Shown here piece by piece: positions 23,723 through 31,789 of a DNA stretch of 32,498 nt; within the stretch, counting starts at the first letter, position 1, and each line of letters starts with the position of its first letter. The notes below the pieces were generated by a model. The model did no database searches. It saw nothing but the letters and a program-made list of their open reading frames with translations, and was not told the origin of the DNA. The position numbers were made by a program, and so were the translations under genes. Source of the DNA: Promethearchaeota archaeon (GTDB taxonomy: Archaea > Asgardarchaeota > Lokiarchaeia > Sigynarchaeales > SOKP01); assembly GCA_030605085.1 (NCBI GenBank), contig JAUWBH010000051.1, positions 1-32,498 on the forward strand. The letters run 5' to 3'.

Positions 23723-24784
23723 ATGTACAATAATACATATCGAAAAATCTACATTAAAACATTGAATTTCGTAAAAAACATGAAAACATTAAAAAAAAAA
23801 CTCAGAAACAAAACTAAAACAGAATCTGAAGAGGATATAAAAATAAAGCTTAATTCTAAAAGAAAAAATGCAATATTTATCCTTTCTACTCTAGTACTTG
23901 CAGGTTTAGTCGGAACTTATTTTGTTTTAGAATTCGCAGCTTCGCAAAATCGAATAATCTTAGCAACTACAACTTCCACATATGATTCTGGTTTGTTGGA
24001 TTATCTTCTTCCAACTTTTGAGGAAAAATACGGAATTACTGTGGATATTATATCGGTTGGAACTGGTCAAGCTCTAGAAGCTGGTAAAAGAGGTGATGCG
24101 GATGTGTTACTTGTTCATGCAAGAGAGAAAGAAGACGATTTTGTTGAAGATGGCTACGGAATTCATCGTGTTTGCGTGATGTATAATGATTTCATTATTA
24201 TTGGACCACCATCCGATCTTGCCGACATTGAAGACGAAAATGTTATAGCTGCTATGGAAAAATTAAATGATGCCGGAGAAAGAGGTGTTATAGAATTTTA
24301 CTCGAGAGGAGATAACTCAGGAACTAACACAAAAGAATTAGAATTATGGGATGAAATCGACTTTGAACCAGATGCAGACGATGATGAGTGGTACAAAGAA
24401 ACTGGATCTGGAATGGGTGATACTTTAACAATAACCAATGACAACGAAGGTTATACATTAATTGATAGGGGCATGTGGCTCGCACAAAGAAATAAAGTTG
24501 ATTTGATTGAATTGGTAAGTATTGATGAAATATTACTTAATCCTTATGGAGCTATAGCTATTAATCCTGAAAAGATCCCTGCGATTAAATACGAATACGC
24601 AATAGAATTTATTGCTTTTCTCGTTTCTGAAAAAGGACAAAAACTGATTAGCGATTTTAGAAAGAAAGGAGAAAAATTGTTCAAACCATGTTTCGGAAAA
24701 TGTGATGAGACACATAGCTGTGATACAACGGAAGATGAGGTTGATTTTTGGAAAAAACATAATGGAGGATATAAAGGTACATAA
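23723..24784 (+). CDS. tupA: Tungstate ABC transporter, substrate-binding protein
   Basis: 353 residues. An N-terminal basic region and one membrane anchor (about 50-70) precede the periplasmic-type binding domain. TupA signatures are TTTSTYDSGLL at 82-92, SVGTGQAL at 111-118, GDADVLLVHA at 124-133, then the MYNDFIIIGP and FYSRGDNSGT segments. These bind the tungstate oxyanion and separate TupA from ModA and WtpA. The anchor keeps it on the outer face of the membrane. ATG 23723 is near the expected transcription start, so ATG 23780 (MKTLKKKL) is an alternative giving a shorter cytoplasmic end. It has a Cys pair near the C-terminus (CFGKC) and is the first gene of the tup operon. Confidence 0.95.
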   Translation: MYNNTYRKIYIKTLNFVKNMKTLKKKLRNKTKTESEEDIKIKLNSKRKNAIFILSTLVLAGLVGTYFVLEFAASQNRIILATTTSTYDSGLLDYLLPTFEEKYGITVDIISVGTGQALEAGKRGDADVLLVHAREKEDDFVEDGYGIHRVCVMYNDFIIIGPPSDLADIEDENVIAAMEKLNDAGERGVIEFYSRGDNSGTNTKELELWDEIDFEPDADDDEWYKETGSGMGDTLTITNDNEGYTLIDRGMWLAQRNKVDLIELVSIDEILLNPYGAIAINPEKIPAIKYEYAIEFIAFLVSEKGQKLISDFRKKGEKLFKPCFGKCDETHSCDTTEDEVDFWKKHNGGYKGT

Positions 24785-24791
24785 ATTGTAA

Positions 24792-24801
24792 TTTTTTTTT
24801 T
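24792..24801 (+). terminator. T-run after tupA
   Basis: Ten consecutive T lie seven bases after the tupA stop, typical of archaeal intrinsic termination. It may lower expression of tupB/tupC relative to the binding protein. Confidence 0.4.
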
Positions 24802-24884
24802 GTAAGAATACAAAATTAGTACATAATTGAATAAATAATTAGAAAAAATATAGAGGATAGATAATAAGTTATAGGTGAATAAAT

Positions 24885-25580
24885 TTGGCTAATAATTTCA
24901 CAGAGGGATTTATTCAAGCATTTATTTTAATTTTTACTTTTGATCAAGAGATTTGGGATATTATTTTTGTTTCAATTAGGGTCTCAGGAACCGCTACTTT
25001 TTTTGCTGCTTTAATTGGGATTCCAATTGGCTCATATTTAGGCTTACGCGAATTTCGTGGAAAAAAAACGGTAAGCAATCTTTTAAACACATTTATGGGA
25101 TTTCCTCCGGTTGTTATGGGTCTAATTATATTTCTTATGCTCTCTAGAAGTGGTCCATTCGGTAGTTTAACTTTGTTGTACACTACAACTGCTATGATTA
25201 TAGCTCAATTATTTCTTGCAATTCCAATAATTATAGGCACCACAAAAGCGGCAATTGAAAGCGTAGATCCTGCGTTGAAGGAAACCATTCAATCTCTCGG
25301 TTCTAAAGAAACCCAATTATGGTGGGAATTAGTAAAAGAATCAAAAAAATCTGTAATCGCTGGTATATTAGTGGCTTTTGGTCAGGCAATATCTGAAGTT
25401 GGGGCAGTGATAATTGTTGGTGGAAATATCCGGTGGCACACTCGAACTTTTACAACAGCGATAGTACTTCAAACGAGAATGGGAGAATTTGGTATGGCAA
25501 TTGCTTTAGGAATGATCTTAATTATTATCACTTTTATCTTGAATTATATACTAACACACTTACAAGCAAAAGAAGATTAA
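24885..25580 (+). CDS. tupB: Tungstate ABC transporter, permease
   Basis: 231 residues from a TTG with AGGTG 7 bases upstream. About five or six membrane helices carry the BPD-transporter coupling loop (EAA motif region) around SVDPALKETIQSLGSKETQLWWELV (about 125-149), as in TupB/ModB-type permeases. Length and position between binding protein and ATPase fix the assignment. It would form the channel through which tungstate enters. The next gene starts one base after the stop, indicating tight translational coupling. Confidence 0.93.
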   Translation: MANNFTEGFIQAFILIFTFDQEIWDIIFVSIRVSGTATFFAALIGIPIGSYLGLREFRGKKTVSNLLNTFMGFPPVVMGLIIFLMLSRSGPFGSLTLLYTTTAMIIAQLFLAIPIIIGTTKAAIESVDPALKETIQSLGSKETQLWWELVKESKKSVIAGILVAFGQAISEVGAVIIVGGNIRWHTRTFTTAIVLQTRMGEFGMAIALGMILIIITFILNYILTHLQAKED

Positions 25581-25581
25581 A

Positions 25582-26673
25582 ATGAATTTAATTGAACTCC
25601 AAAACATTTCGAAGACTTTCTATAAGAAAGATAATACTGAAAATACAGTTTTATCAGATATCAGCTTTTCTGTAAAAAAAGGTGAATGTTTTACAATCAT
25701 TGGTCCTAATGGAAGTGGCAAAACGACATTGTTACGGATTATAGGATTACTTGAAACCCCTACAAAGGGGATGATAATGTACATGGGTAATATTATCACA
25801 AATTTATCTAAAAAAGAGATAATTCAATTTCGGAGAAAACTTTCTTTCGTAAGGCAGAAGCCAGTTGTCTTAAATACCTCTGTTGCGAATAATATCGCTT
25901 ATGGATTGAAAGTTCGTGGCGTTGGAAGAGATCAAATTTTTTCTAAAGTTACTGAAATTGTTGGTCTTGTTGGCTTAAGAAGTTTGGCAAACAAAAACGC
26001 TAGATCATTGTCGGGTGGAGAAATGCAACGCGTTGCTATAGCAATGAATTTTGTTGTATCGCCCGAGATTTATTTATTAGATGAAGTTTCAGCAAATCTG
26101 GATTTACAAAATGTAGCATTATTAGATACATTTATAACTAAAATAAAACAAGATAAGGAAAAAACTATAATATTAAGTACTCACGACCCTTTAGAAGCAA
26201 TTAAATATGCTGATCGAATAGCTGTCTTGAACGATGGAAAAATCTCTCAAATTGGAACTCCAGATGAAATATTTACATCGCCAGTTGATGAGTTCACAGC
26301 ACAATTTGTAGGATACGAGAATATATTTGAAGGCGTTGCTAAATTTGACTCTGATTCCGGAATAAATAAAATTAAAATAAATGATTTGACAATTGCAGCA
26401 TCTGCACAGAAAGAAGGCAATGTTAAAGTATGTATTCGTCCAGAAAGTATTGTTATTGCTAAAAATCCACCAAAAGAAACGAGTTTTCGTAATTCATTGA
26501 AAGGTAAAATTGAGAATACAAGAGAACTTGGAAATATTTGTCATATTTTTGTTATATGTGAATCTGAAAAATTTTTAATAACCATAACTAAACAAGCTCG
26601 CACCAATTTGGATTTAAGGATTAATTCTGAAGTACATATAAGCTTTAAAGCTACTGATGTTAAATTATTATAA
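25582..26673 (+). CDS. tupC: Tungstate ABC transporter, ATP-binding protein
   Basis: 363 residues. Walker A GPNGSGKTT (41-49), Q-loop region VRQKP (90-94), signature LSGGEMQR (143-150), Walker B IYLLDE (163-168) and switch His201. After the nucleotide-binding domain (about 1-240) comes a C-terminal TOBE-like beta domain (about 260-362), found in ModC/TupC-type importers and able to bind oxyanion for feedback inhibition. It drives uptake through TupB. It is the last gene of the operon, and 162 bases separate it from moaC. Confidence 0.94.
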   Translation: MNLIELQNISKTFYKKDNTENTVLSDISFSVKKGECFTIIGPNGSGKTTLLRIIGLLETPTKGMIMYMGNIITNLSKKEIIQFRRKLSFVRQKPVVLNTSVANNIAYGLKVRGVGRDQIFSKVTEIVGLVGLRSLANKNARSLSGGEMQRVAIAMNFVVSPEIYLLDEVSANLDLQNVALLDTFITKIKQDKEKTIILSTHDPLEAIKYADRIAVLNDGKISQIGTPDEIFTSPVDEFTAQFVGYENIFEGVAKFDSDSGINKIKINDLTIAASAQKEGNVKVCIRPESIVIAKNPPKETSFRNSLKGKIENTRELGNICHIFVICESEKFLITITKQARTNLDLRINSEVHISFKATDVKLL

Positions 26674-26765
26674 ATATAGCAAGAGGTCAATATTTTAATT
26701 AATAAACTTATTTAAATAACTGAAAATTCTTAGAGGTTGCTTACACGGTTATTAATTCAATTTTA

Positions 26766-26782
26766 AAAAAAATTTTATATAT
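26766..26782 (+). promoter_or_regulatory. Core promoter of the moa operon
   Basis: Identical over 17 bases to the tupA core promoter at 23688-23704. Transcription is expected to start near 26805, inside the inverted repeat described separately. Confidence 0.55.
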
Positions 26783-26797
26783 TATGAAGATTTTTAG

Positions 26798-26815
26798 CAT
26801 AACAACATCGTTATG
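26798..26815. promoter_or_regulatory. Inverted repeat at the expected moaC transcription start
   Basis: CATAAC, six bases, GTTATG. It overlaps the predicted start of transcription, a position suited to repression. ModE-type regulators recognise similar TATAAC/GTTATA-type arms, but the link is inference. Confidence 0.4.
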
Positions 26816-26835
26816 TTCATATCTACCGATCGAAA

Positions 26836-27267
26836 ATGATTGACATTTCTCATAAGGATATAATACTTAGAACAGCAAAAGCTTCAGGTAAAATATTCTT
26901 AAAGAAAGAAACAATCACACGCATTAAAAATAGTCAAGTTCAAAAAGGTGATGTGTTTACAATAGCAAAAATATCTGCTATTAACGCGGTTAAAAAAGTT
27001 CCGGAATTAATACCTTTATGTCACCCTATTCCAATAAATCATATATCTGTGGATTATGAATTTGAAGGCAATAATATAATAAAGGTTACTTGCATGGTGA
27101 AAAGCTATGCAAAAACAGGTGTCGAAATGGAAGCATTAACAGGAGTTAATGTAGCTCTTCTAAATATATGGGATGTTGTAAAAATGTACGAAAAAGATGA
27201 GAAAGGACAATATCCTGATACATTAATTTCGGACATAAAAGTAGAAGAAAAGATAAAGGTAATATAA
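26836..27267 (+). CDS. moaC: Cyclic pyranopterin monophosphate synthase
   Basis: 143 residues, slightly shorter than bacterial MoaC. Motifs: MIDISHKDIILRTAKASG at the start, KGDVFTIAKISAINAVKK, PLCHPIPINH (76-85), KTGVEMEALTGV (with the catalytic-region Glu and Thr) and a C-terminal Lys/Asp helix (MYEKDEKGQYP). It converts the MoaA product to cPMP in molybdopterin/tungstopterin synthesis. It is the first gene of the moaCADE cluster, seven bases before moaA. Confidence 0.95.
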   Translation: MIDISHKDIILRTAKASGKIFLKKETITRIKNSQVQKGDVFTIAKISAINAVKKVPELIPLCHPIPINHISVDYEFEGNNIIKVTCMVKSYAKTGVEMEALTGVNVALLNIWDVVKMYEKDEKGQYPDTLISDIKVEEKIKVI

Positions 27268-27274
27268 CCACAAA

Positions 27275-28195
27275 ATGATAGATAATCATAATAGGAAAAT
27301 TAAACACATTAGATTCTCGGTTACTTCAAAGTGTAATTACAAATGTATCTACTGCGATAAAGAAGGTTTCGTTCCTAAGACTAGCGAGTTAACAGTTGAT
27401 GAGATTACTAAATTATGTCGCCTTTTAGCAGAAATACTTAAGGTTACAAGAATAAAATTTACAGGTGGAGAACCCCTATGTCGGGAAGAAATTGTACAAA
27501 TTATAAAGAATGTTGCAGACTTACATCTTTATAAAGATATTTCTCTTACTACAAACGGTTATTTATTGTATGAGAAAGCTGAAGAGTTGTATAAAGCTGG
27601 TTTAAATAGAATAAATGTCTCCTTAGCCTCGTTAAAACCAGAGGTTTATAAAAGAATTTATGCATCTGACTCTTTAGATAAAGTCCTTAGAGGGTTGAAA
27701 AAAGCAAAAAAGTTTGGTTTAAATCCTATTAAACTCAATTTTGTGATATTAAAAAATGTAAACGACAGTGAATTTGAGGATATGATTGAATTTTGTGCAA
27801 AAAATGGATTTATACTACAATTAATTGAATTACATAAGGTTTCCGATGCATTAGGAGGGAATGGTGATTTTTACGAAAAACATCACCTTGATGTCAAATC
27901 TATTATAAAAGAACTTGAGGCTAGAGCGAGAAAGACAATTATAAGAGGCAGCATGCAAAATAGAAAGGTATTTATCTTGCCGAATTCAGCGGTAATAGAA
28001 ACGATTACACCCGGTCACGATTTTTATATGGGCTGTACAAAATTACGAGTTGGATGTGATGGAAATCTTTTCGGGTGTTTATTTCGTTCAGATTTAGGAA
28101 AGAATATAAAGGAAGCACTCAAAAATCACTATTCTTTAGAAAAATATGAACAAATTGTAAAGCAAGTTGTAGATTCAAGAGAACCATATTTTTAA
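27275..28195 (+). CDS. moaA: GTP 3',8-cyclase (radical SAM)
   Basis: 306 residues. The radical-SAM cluster is Cys20, 24, 27 (TSKCNYKCIYC); GGEP at 64-67, TTNG at 92-95 and NVSLASLKPEVY follow as in MoaA. The C-terminal auxiliary cluster region reads YMGC(254)TKLRVGC(261)DG then C268. The residue where MoaA normally has the first Cys of its CxxC is Tyr251, and an extra Cys sits at 261. The tail ends REPYF rather than Gly-Gly, as I recall for archaeal forms. Operon position (moaC-A-D-E) supports the assignment; the altered cluster ligands are worth testing. Confidence 0.9.
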   Translation: MIDNHNRKIKHIRFSVTSKCNYKCIYCDKEGFVPKTSELTVDEITKLCRLLAEILKVTRIKFTGGEPLCREEIVQIIKNVADLHLYKDISLTTNGYLLYEKAEELYKAGLNRINVSLASLKPEVYKRIYASDSLDKVLRGLKKAKKFGLNPIKLNFVILKNVNDSEFEDMIEFCAKNGFILQLIELHKVSDALGGNGDFYEKHHLDVKSIIKELEARARKTIIRGSMQNRKVFILPNSAVIETITPGHDFYMGCTKLRVGCDGNLFGCLFRSDLGKNIKEALKNHYSLEKYEQIVKQVVDSREPYF

Positions 28196-28216
28196 TATAA
28201 ATAAAGGAGTAAAAAT

Positions 28217-28498
28217 TTGAAAATTGAAGTTTTATATTTTGCAGATTTTAAGGATATAATTGGTAAAGATAAGGAAATTTACGAATTAAATGATAGTAGT
28301 TTAAAGGATTTCGTAAATTTACTTTTTAATAAATATCCTTCTATCAAGGACTTAATTTGGGAAGATTATACAGACAACATAAAAAGATCTGTAAAAATAG
28401 CGATAAATGACGAAATTGTTTTTAGTGAAAAACTTTTAAATATCAAATTATCAGAAGGAGATAGATTAGCATTCATATTACCTATCTCGGGTGGATAA
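28217..28498 (+). CDS. moaD: Molybdopterin synthase sulfur carrier subunit
   Basis: 93 residues from a TTG with a strong AAAGGAG site (28203-28209). A ubiquitin-like beta-grasp starts KIEVLYFADFKDIIG and ends in LPISGG, whose terminal Gly-Gly is thiocarboxylated to deliver sulfur to cPMP together with MoaE. No cleavage extension follows the Gly-Gly. Spacing to moaE is 6 bases. Confidence 0.92.
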   Translation: MKIEVLYFADFKDIIGKDKEIYELNDSSLKDFVNLLFNKYPSIKDLIWEDYTDNIKRSVKIAINDEIVFSEKLLNIKLSEGDRLAFILPISGG

Positions 28499-28504
28499 GC
28501 TAAA

Positions 28505-28954
28505 ATGAATGAAGATACTGATGTTTTAATAAGATCGGGTATTTATGATAAAGGAAAAATTCATTTAGAAAAAATAATTAATTCGTTAAAAAAGAACTCC
28601 CTTATTGGAAATGCAGGAGCTATTCTTACATTCACTGGAATTGTAAGAAATACTTCAATAGATGGAAAACCTGTAAAAGGTCTAAAAATTGATGCTTATG
28701 ATGAGTTGGCAAATAATAGTATTAATAAAATTTGTAAAGATCTGAAATCTAAAGAAGGAATTATAGATGTTGTTATTGTCCATCTTAAAGGTGAATTTGA
28801 TATTTCAGATGATTTAGTTTATGTAGTAGTTGCTTCAGCACATAGAGAAGAAGGTTTTAAGGCTCTTAGAACTGCTGTTGAGAGGTATAAAAAAGAGATC
28901 GCCGTTTGGAAACGAGAGGATTTTAGAAACGGGCGTTCAGAGTGGGTTCATTAG
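28505..28954 (+). CDS. moaE: Molybdopterin synthase catalytic subunit
   Basis: 149 residues. MoaE features are GAILTFTGIVRN (38-49), VVIVHLKGEFDISDDLVYV (89-107), SAHREEGFKALRTAVERYK (111-129) and the active-site region EIAVWKRE (131-138) with the conserved Lys, ending EWVH. With MoaD it adds both dithiolene sulfurs to cPMP. It is the last recognisable moa gene; moaB/mogA and moeA, needed for metal insertion, are not in the window. Confidence 0.94.
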   Translation: MNEDTDVLIRSGIYDKGKIHLEKIINSLKKNSLIGNAGAILTFTGIVRNTSIDGKPVKGLKIDAYDELANNSINKICKDLKSKEGIIDVVIVHLKGEFDISDDLVYVVVASAHREEGFKALRTAVERYKKEIAVWKREDFRNGRSEWVH

Positions 28955-29016
28955 AATCGAACTTCTTTAAAAAGCAAATAATTTGATTTATGAAATAAGG
29001 AATAGATTAAAATAGG

Positions 29017-29421
29017 GTGTTTATTATTATATTAGCTTGCTGTGGAGATAGATGTGATCTTTGCCCAAGATACATTGCTACTTTAAGTAATAGCAAGGAA
29101 AAACTGAAAGAAGTTGTTATTTTATGGAAAAGGATAGGTTGGCTTGATAAAATAGCTGATGTTGAAGAAATAATCTGTCATGGATGCGCAACTTTCGAAT
29201 CGTGTGAATATAATGTTAGAGAATGTTGTTTAGAACAAAAAATCGAAAATTGTGGAAAATGCCATAGTTATGTTGAGTGTAATAAAATCAAGAATGCGTT
29301 AGAAATAACGCAAAGAAATGCCGAAAAATTTAAGGATATTGTAACTAAAGAAGAATATGAAATTCTCCATAAGGCCTTTTTTTTGAAGAAAGAGAATTTA
29401 GATAAAGTAAGAAACGGATAA
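29017..29421 (+). CDS. Cys-rich DUF3795-like protein
   Basis: 134 residues from GTG at 29017, with no strong ribosome-binding site. Cysteines are arranged as ACCGDRCDLCPRY near the N-terminus, then CHGC (54-57), and further pairs within ECCLEQKIENCGKC and YVEC, suggesting two or more zinc or Fe-S sites. This pattern matches DUF3795, whose function is unknown. It follows moaE by 62 bases on the same strand, so it may be expressed with the cofactor genes. The helical C-terminus has no motifs. Confidence 0.75.
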   Translation: MFIIILACCGDRCDLCPRYIATLSNSKEKLKEVVILWKRIGWLDKIADVEEIICHGCATFESCEYNVRECCLEQKIENCGKCHSYVECNKIKNALEITQRNAEKFKDIVTKEEYEILHKAFFLKKENLDKVRNG

Positions 29422-29457
29422 ATTTAGAAGGTAATCCATTAAAAAAATTGAAATAAA

Positions 29458-29769
29458 ATGAACAAAGAATATATTGAGCAATGCTGGAGAGAATTGGAAA
29501 CAGATCCAAAGAATCTTAAAAAAGCATGGAATTATTGGAATTCCTTAGGTAATTATTATGGTGCGGATATCCGCTCAGGGCAATTTTTAATTAAAACATT
29601 TAGAGAATCAGCACTTTCTTCAAAAGAAGGAGTTGTGGCATTAGTAAAAGCCTATAAAGAACTTCTCAATCTATCTGGAGAACTCCCAAGAAGAATGTAT
29701 TTTGATGATGAGCTCCTGAGTGCTATAAAAGAAAAATCGAAATCGTTAACAATGAAGAAAAGTTGTTAG
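29458..29769 (+). CDS. Small helical protein of unknown function, ending in Cys
   Basis: 103 residues from an ATG, 36 bases after the DUF3795-like gene. It is predicted helical and soluble, with aromatic-rich stretches (KAWNYWNSLGNYYGAD) and ELPRRMYFDDELL. The C-terminus is KKSC with a single terminal Cys, which might be modified, although no archaeal lipidation rule supports this directly. I do not recognise it. Co-orientation with the moa cluster suggests joint transcription. Confidence 0.6.
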   Translation: MNKEYIEQCWRELETDPKNLKKAWNYWNSLGNYYGADIRSGQFLIKTFRESALSSKEGVVALVKAYKELLNLSGELPRRMYFDDELLSAIKEKSKSLTMKKSC

Positions 29770-29824
29770 TTCAGTGGATATTTAAATTTGTATAAAATGA
29801 GTAGGTTATCAATTTTAATATGGT

Positions 29825-29858
29825 TTTATAACATGAATTACATCGTTGTAATCGATTC
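29825..29858. repeat. 34-base direct repeat, upstream copy
   Basis: Matches 31476-31509 at 31 of 34 positions, in the same orientation. It lies 102 bases before the flavoprotein gene start and contains ATTACA/TGTAAT arms around TCGT. Confidence 0.65.
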
Positions 29859-29959
29859 CCAACTCTTAAACTAGCTCTATTTTTCTTTCATCAGCTTAAT
29901 TTTTCAATTCTAAATCATTATAGAAACAATTAAAAATCAAAATAAATCATAGTAATATT

Positions 29960-31453
29960 ATGGAAAATTATGATTTAGTAGTAGTAGGTGGTGGTTCGGC
30001 ATTAAGCATTTTAACTATGGGGCTTAATCTTAGGCTGAAGTGTGCACTTGTAGAACCTGATAATTTCGGTGGTACGTGTTTAAATCGAGGGTGTATTCCG
30101 TCAAAAATATTGGTATATCCTGCAGATTTAATTAGGGAAGCACAACATGCAAAAAAAGTAGGAATTTCGGTTAAAATAGAAGATATTGACTGGGACCTTA
30201 TCGCAAAAAGAATGTGGTATAAAATTAATATGAATAAGGGAATAGAGAAAGGTTTATCAAAAAGGAAAAATCTTACTGTCTATCGTGGTTTCGGAGAATT
30301 TACCAACGAATATGAAATGGCAGTAAAGGATAAAGAAGGAAATAATCTTGGCACATTTAAAGGGGAAAAATTTATCATTGCGACAGGAGCGCGTTCGTTT
30401 GTTCCTCCTATTGAGGGTCTAGAAGAAGCAGGATATATCACTAGTGAGACATTTTTTGGAGATAAATTTCCAGAAAAACCATGGAAAAGCTTAGTTATTA
30501 TTGGGGGGGGCGTAATCGCAGTAGAATTCGCTCATGTTTTCTCTGCGTTTGGAACTGAAGTTACAATTGTGGAAATGTTACCCCGCCTAGTATCTACAGA
30601 GGAACCCGAAATAAGTGAATTTCTAGAGAAAAATATGAAGAAATACTTAAATATTTTAACAAATAATAGAGCAATTAAGGTCCATTTGGAAAACGGTTCG
30701 AAGGTTTTAACTGTTAAAAATACTCAAAATGGTAAAGGGCAAGAAATTAAAGCTGAAGAAATTTTGGTGGCAACAGGGCGTCGTTCAAATACAGATATCT
30801 TAAAAGTAGAAAAGACAGGTGTGGAAACTAATGAGAGAAGCTGGATTATCACTAATAAATACTTAGAAACAACAAAAGAGAATATCTGGTGTGTAGGAGA
30901 TGCAAATGGACTTTACCAATTCCGCCATAAAGCTAATTATGAGCTTAAAATGTTAAAAAAGAATGTATTTGGTGGAGAAAAACATATTGTTAATTATTCT
31001 AGTGTTCCTTGGGCAATTTTTACATATCCTCAAATAGGGCATGTTGGTATGACGGAAGCGGAGGCAATTGAAAAAGGGCATGAGATTTATGTGGGTATAC
31101 ATCATTATTCTGAAATAGCCAAAGGTTATGCAATGGGATTTGAAGAAAAAGGTGAAGATGACGGATTCGTTAAGTTAATTGTAGATAAGTCTCAAAAAGT
31201 TTTAGGTGCTCATGTGATTGGTCCTTTTGCAGCAATGCTCGTACAGCAATTTGTATATTTAATGAATGCTGGGTTTACATGCGTTGAATCGGAGGATATA
31301 GATTTAGGAATTATTCCCAAACATTTAAAAGCATGTCCAGAAGGGGGAACTATCAGTCCTATACAGAATTCAATGATCATACTTCCGTCAATGAATGAAT
31401 TAACTGCATGGGCACTTGGTACTTTAAAACCAGTAAATATTAAAAAAGATTGA
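29960..31453 (+). CDS. Class I pyridine-nucleotide disulfide oxidoreductase (mycothione-reductase-like)
   Basis: 497 residues. An N-terminal FAD site has GGGSALSI in place of the classic GxGxxG, as in mycothione-reductase-type proteins. The redox disulfide is Cys40/Cys45 in GGTCLNRGCIPSK. The NAD(P)H site IGGGVIAVEF is followed by VEMLPR. ATGRRSN and CVGDANG complete the second FAD region, and a C-terminal dimer domain follows. In that domain the usual catalytic HisPro...Glu reads Leu475-Pro476...Glu480, so the proton-relay His is missing. It may reduce an unusual disulfide or act on metals. It stands alone between direct repeats. Confidence 0.85.
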   Translation: MENYDLVVVGGGSALSILTMGLNLRLKCALVEPDNFGGTCLNRGCIPSKILVYPADLIREAQHAKKVGISVKIEDIDWDLIAKRMWYKINMNKGIEKGLSKRKNLTVYRGFGEFTNEYEMAVKDKEGNNLGTFKGEKFIIATGARSFVPPIEGLEEAGYITSETFFGDKFPEKPWKSLVIIGGGVIAVEFAHVFSAFGTEVTIVEMLPRLVSTEEPEISEFLEKNMKKYLNILTNNRAIKVHLENGSKVLTVKNTQNGKGQEIKAEEILVATGRRSNTDILKVEKTGVETNERSWIITNKYLETTKENIWCVGDANGLYQFRHKANYELKMLKKNVFGGEKHIVNYSSVPWAIFTYPQIGHVGMTEAEAIEKGHEIYVGIHHYSEIAKGYAMGFEEKGEDDGFVKLIVDKSQKVLGAHVIGPFAAMLVQQFVYLMNAGFTCVESEDIDLGIIPKHLKACPEGGTISPIQNSMIILPSMNELTAWALGTLKPVNIKKD

Positions 31454-31475
31454 GAAAAAATTTTATTGATAGGGC

Positions 31476-31509
31476 TTTATAACATGAATCACATCATCGT
31501 AATCGATTC
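31476..31509. repeat. 34-base direct repeat, downstream copy
   Basis: Second copy of the 29825-29858 repeat, beginning 23 bases after the flavoprotein stop codon, with three mismatches. Confidence 0.65.
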
Positions 31510-31510
31510 G

Positions 31511-31527
31511 AATGTTCTTTGAACATT
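31511..31527 (+). terminator. 7-bp hairpin after the flavoprotein gene
   Basis: AATGTTC, TTT, GAACATT form a perfect stem-loop immediately after the direct repeat. It could be a terminator or processing site; no long T-run follows. Confidence 0.35.
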
Positions 31528-31640
31528 TCAACATCAATTCTCTGAAATTACAGGATTCTAAATAATGAGGTTATAGCTAGAGAGGCATAAAGAAATAATC
31601 TAAATATCTAATATGAAGAAAAATACAGGGTTTTGTCCAC

Positions 31641-31789
31641 TCATTCAAAAAGATGCTTGTATTTTTCTTTTATTTGTACTAAAAGTTCTTTTTTTTTTTC
31701 TCATCCATATGATAAATCTTTTTTCTAATTTTATGAATCTCTTCTAAAGATTTTTCTTCTTTTAATAAACCATTTCCTCTGGAGTGCAT
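31641..31789 (-). pseudogene. Antitoxin downstream of the PIN toxin, frameshifted in an A11 run
   Basis: From an ATG at 31789, overlapping the toxin end by 28 bases, the frame reads LLKEEKSLEEIHKIRKKIYH, typical of small antitoxins that follow PIN toxins. At the A11 run (T11 on the plus strand, 31689-31699) the frame is lost. With one more A it continues to KELLVQIKEKYKHLFE and a TGA at 31641-31643. The coherent sequence on both sides argues for a single indel, either biological or a sequencing error. Confidence 0.6.

Noticed and set aside
26674..26835. Molybdenum-cofactor riboswitch before moaC
   Set aside because: The leader after the predicted transcription start is only about 30 bases, too short for such a structure.
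29825..31509. Insertion sequence around the flavoprotein gene
   Set aside because: No transposase and no terminal inverted repeats; only direct repeats with mismatches.
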